A stretch of DNA of 5,869 bases from an uncultured Lachnospiraceae bacterium (lineage in GTDB: Bacteria > Bacillota_A > Clostridia > Lachnospirales > Lachnospiraceae): the NCBI GenBank assembly GCA_947175285.1, contig CAMWMM010000344.1, forward strand, positions 1 through 5,869. The letters run 5' to 3'. A model generated the notes under the pieces. That model worked only from the letters and a program-made list of their open reading frames with translations, was not told where the DNA came from and did not search any database. Made by a program: the position numbers and the translations under genes. Of the stretch, positions 5,702 to 5,869 are shown in pieces (within the stretch, counting starts at the first letter, position 1; each line of letters opens with the position of its first letter).

Positions 5702-5869
5702 TCGTTTTTCCCAAAGAACGCTCTATATGATGAGTTTTCTGCCAAAAGTTCCTGATGCGAGTTTTGATATACTCTACCATCGTCAATAAAAATAACTTCA
5801 TCCACATAATCCACCATGTTTAACTTATGCGTTGAAATGAGGATAGTTTTATTCTTTAGTATCCCATCC
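5698..5869 (-). CDS. ABC transporter ATP-binding protein, C-terminal end (partial)
   Basis: The last 56 codons of a minus-strand gene enter from the right edge; the remainder is outside. Reading leftward from 5868 it gives DGILKNKTILISTHKLNMVD and then YVDEVIFIDDGRV, ending in YRAFFGKNE and TAA. KTILISTHKLNMVDYVDEV contains the H-loop histidine, and the IDDGRVYQNSHQELL stretch is the usual tail of a nucleotide-binding domain in MsbA/MdlB-like exporters, where a half-transporter ends shortly afterwards. It is convergent with the kinase and so belongs to a different transcription unit. A functional link to the immunity operon is not shown. Substrate and full length cannot be judged. An export function is inferred from the C-terminal form typical of fused permease-ATPase proteins. 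Confidence 0.8.
   Translation of the reverse strand, partial: DGILKNKTILISTHKLNMVDYVDEVIFIDDGRVYQNSHQELLAENSSYRAFFGKNE

Noticed and set aside
5532..5807. 91-codon minus-strand open frame at the right end
   Set aside because: It overlaps the kinase C-terminus and the shared terminator, and lies in a different frame from the recognisable ABC ATPase tail at 5698-5869.
1..5869. CRISPR array, tRNA/rRNA genes, insertion-sequence ends or attachment sites
   Set aside because: Both strands were read for regular spaced repeats, cloverleaf-like segments, terminal inverted repeats and transposase motifs. None was seen.

Overview
The window looks like chromosomal or accessory DNA from a low-GC Gram-positive bacterium, most likely a Bacillota of the class Clostridia. 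The composition is AT-rich, the Shine-Dalgarno (SD) sequences are strong AGGAGG-type, one protein is a lipoprotein, and the transporter/regulator pair is of the lantibiotic-immunity (LanFEG) type known from this phylum. Genus cannot be read from the sequence.

Layout. Positions 1-223 hold no convincing complete gene. They contain a strong minus-strand SD (80-88) with an open frame running off the left edge. A 14-bp perfect hairpin (224-263) closes a five-gene minus-strand operon. In transcription order the operon is an ABC ATPase (3393-2629), a MutE/EpiE-type permease (2632-1907), a MutG-type permease (1891-1127), a 98-aa three-helix membrane protein (1120-824) and a 163-aa predicted lipoprotein (814-323). 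Genes are separated by -4 to +15 bases, and SDs overlap the preceding stops or coding ends. A divergent control region (3394-3582) follows. A plus-strand two-component operon comes next: an OmpR-family response regulator (3583-4287) and a HisKA-type sensor kinase (4293-5651). It ends in a 22-bp hairpin (5648-5701) shared with a convergent minus-strand ABC exporter gene, of which only the last 56 codons are inside the window.

How it works together (inference from LanFEG/LanRK and CprABC/CprRK-type systems). The kinase presents an extracellular domain of about 114 residues that could sense a cationic peptide and then phosphorylates the regulator at Asp60. The regulator would act at helically phased 11-bp direct repeats (3433-3476) just upstream of the transporter promoter. 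The ATPase carries the Glu-for-Gln 'E-loop' of the LanF family and would power two six-helix permeases that expel peptide from the membrane. The lipoprotein could serve as a LanI-like surface binder. No lantibiotic precursor, modification enzyme or processing exporter is visible, so this looks like a stand-alone antimicrobial-peptide resistance module. The 98-aa protein and the lipoprotein are its least understood parts and the best candidates for something new.
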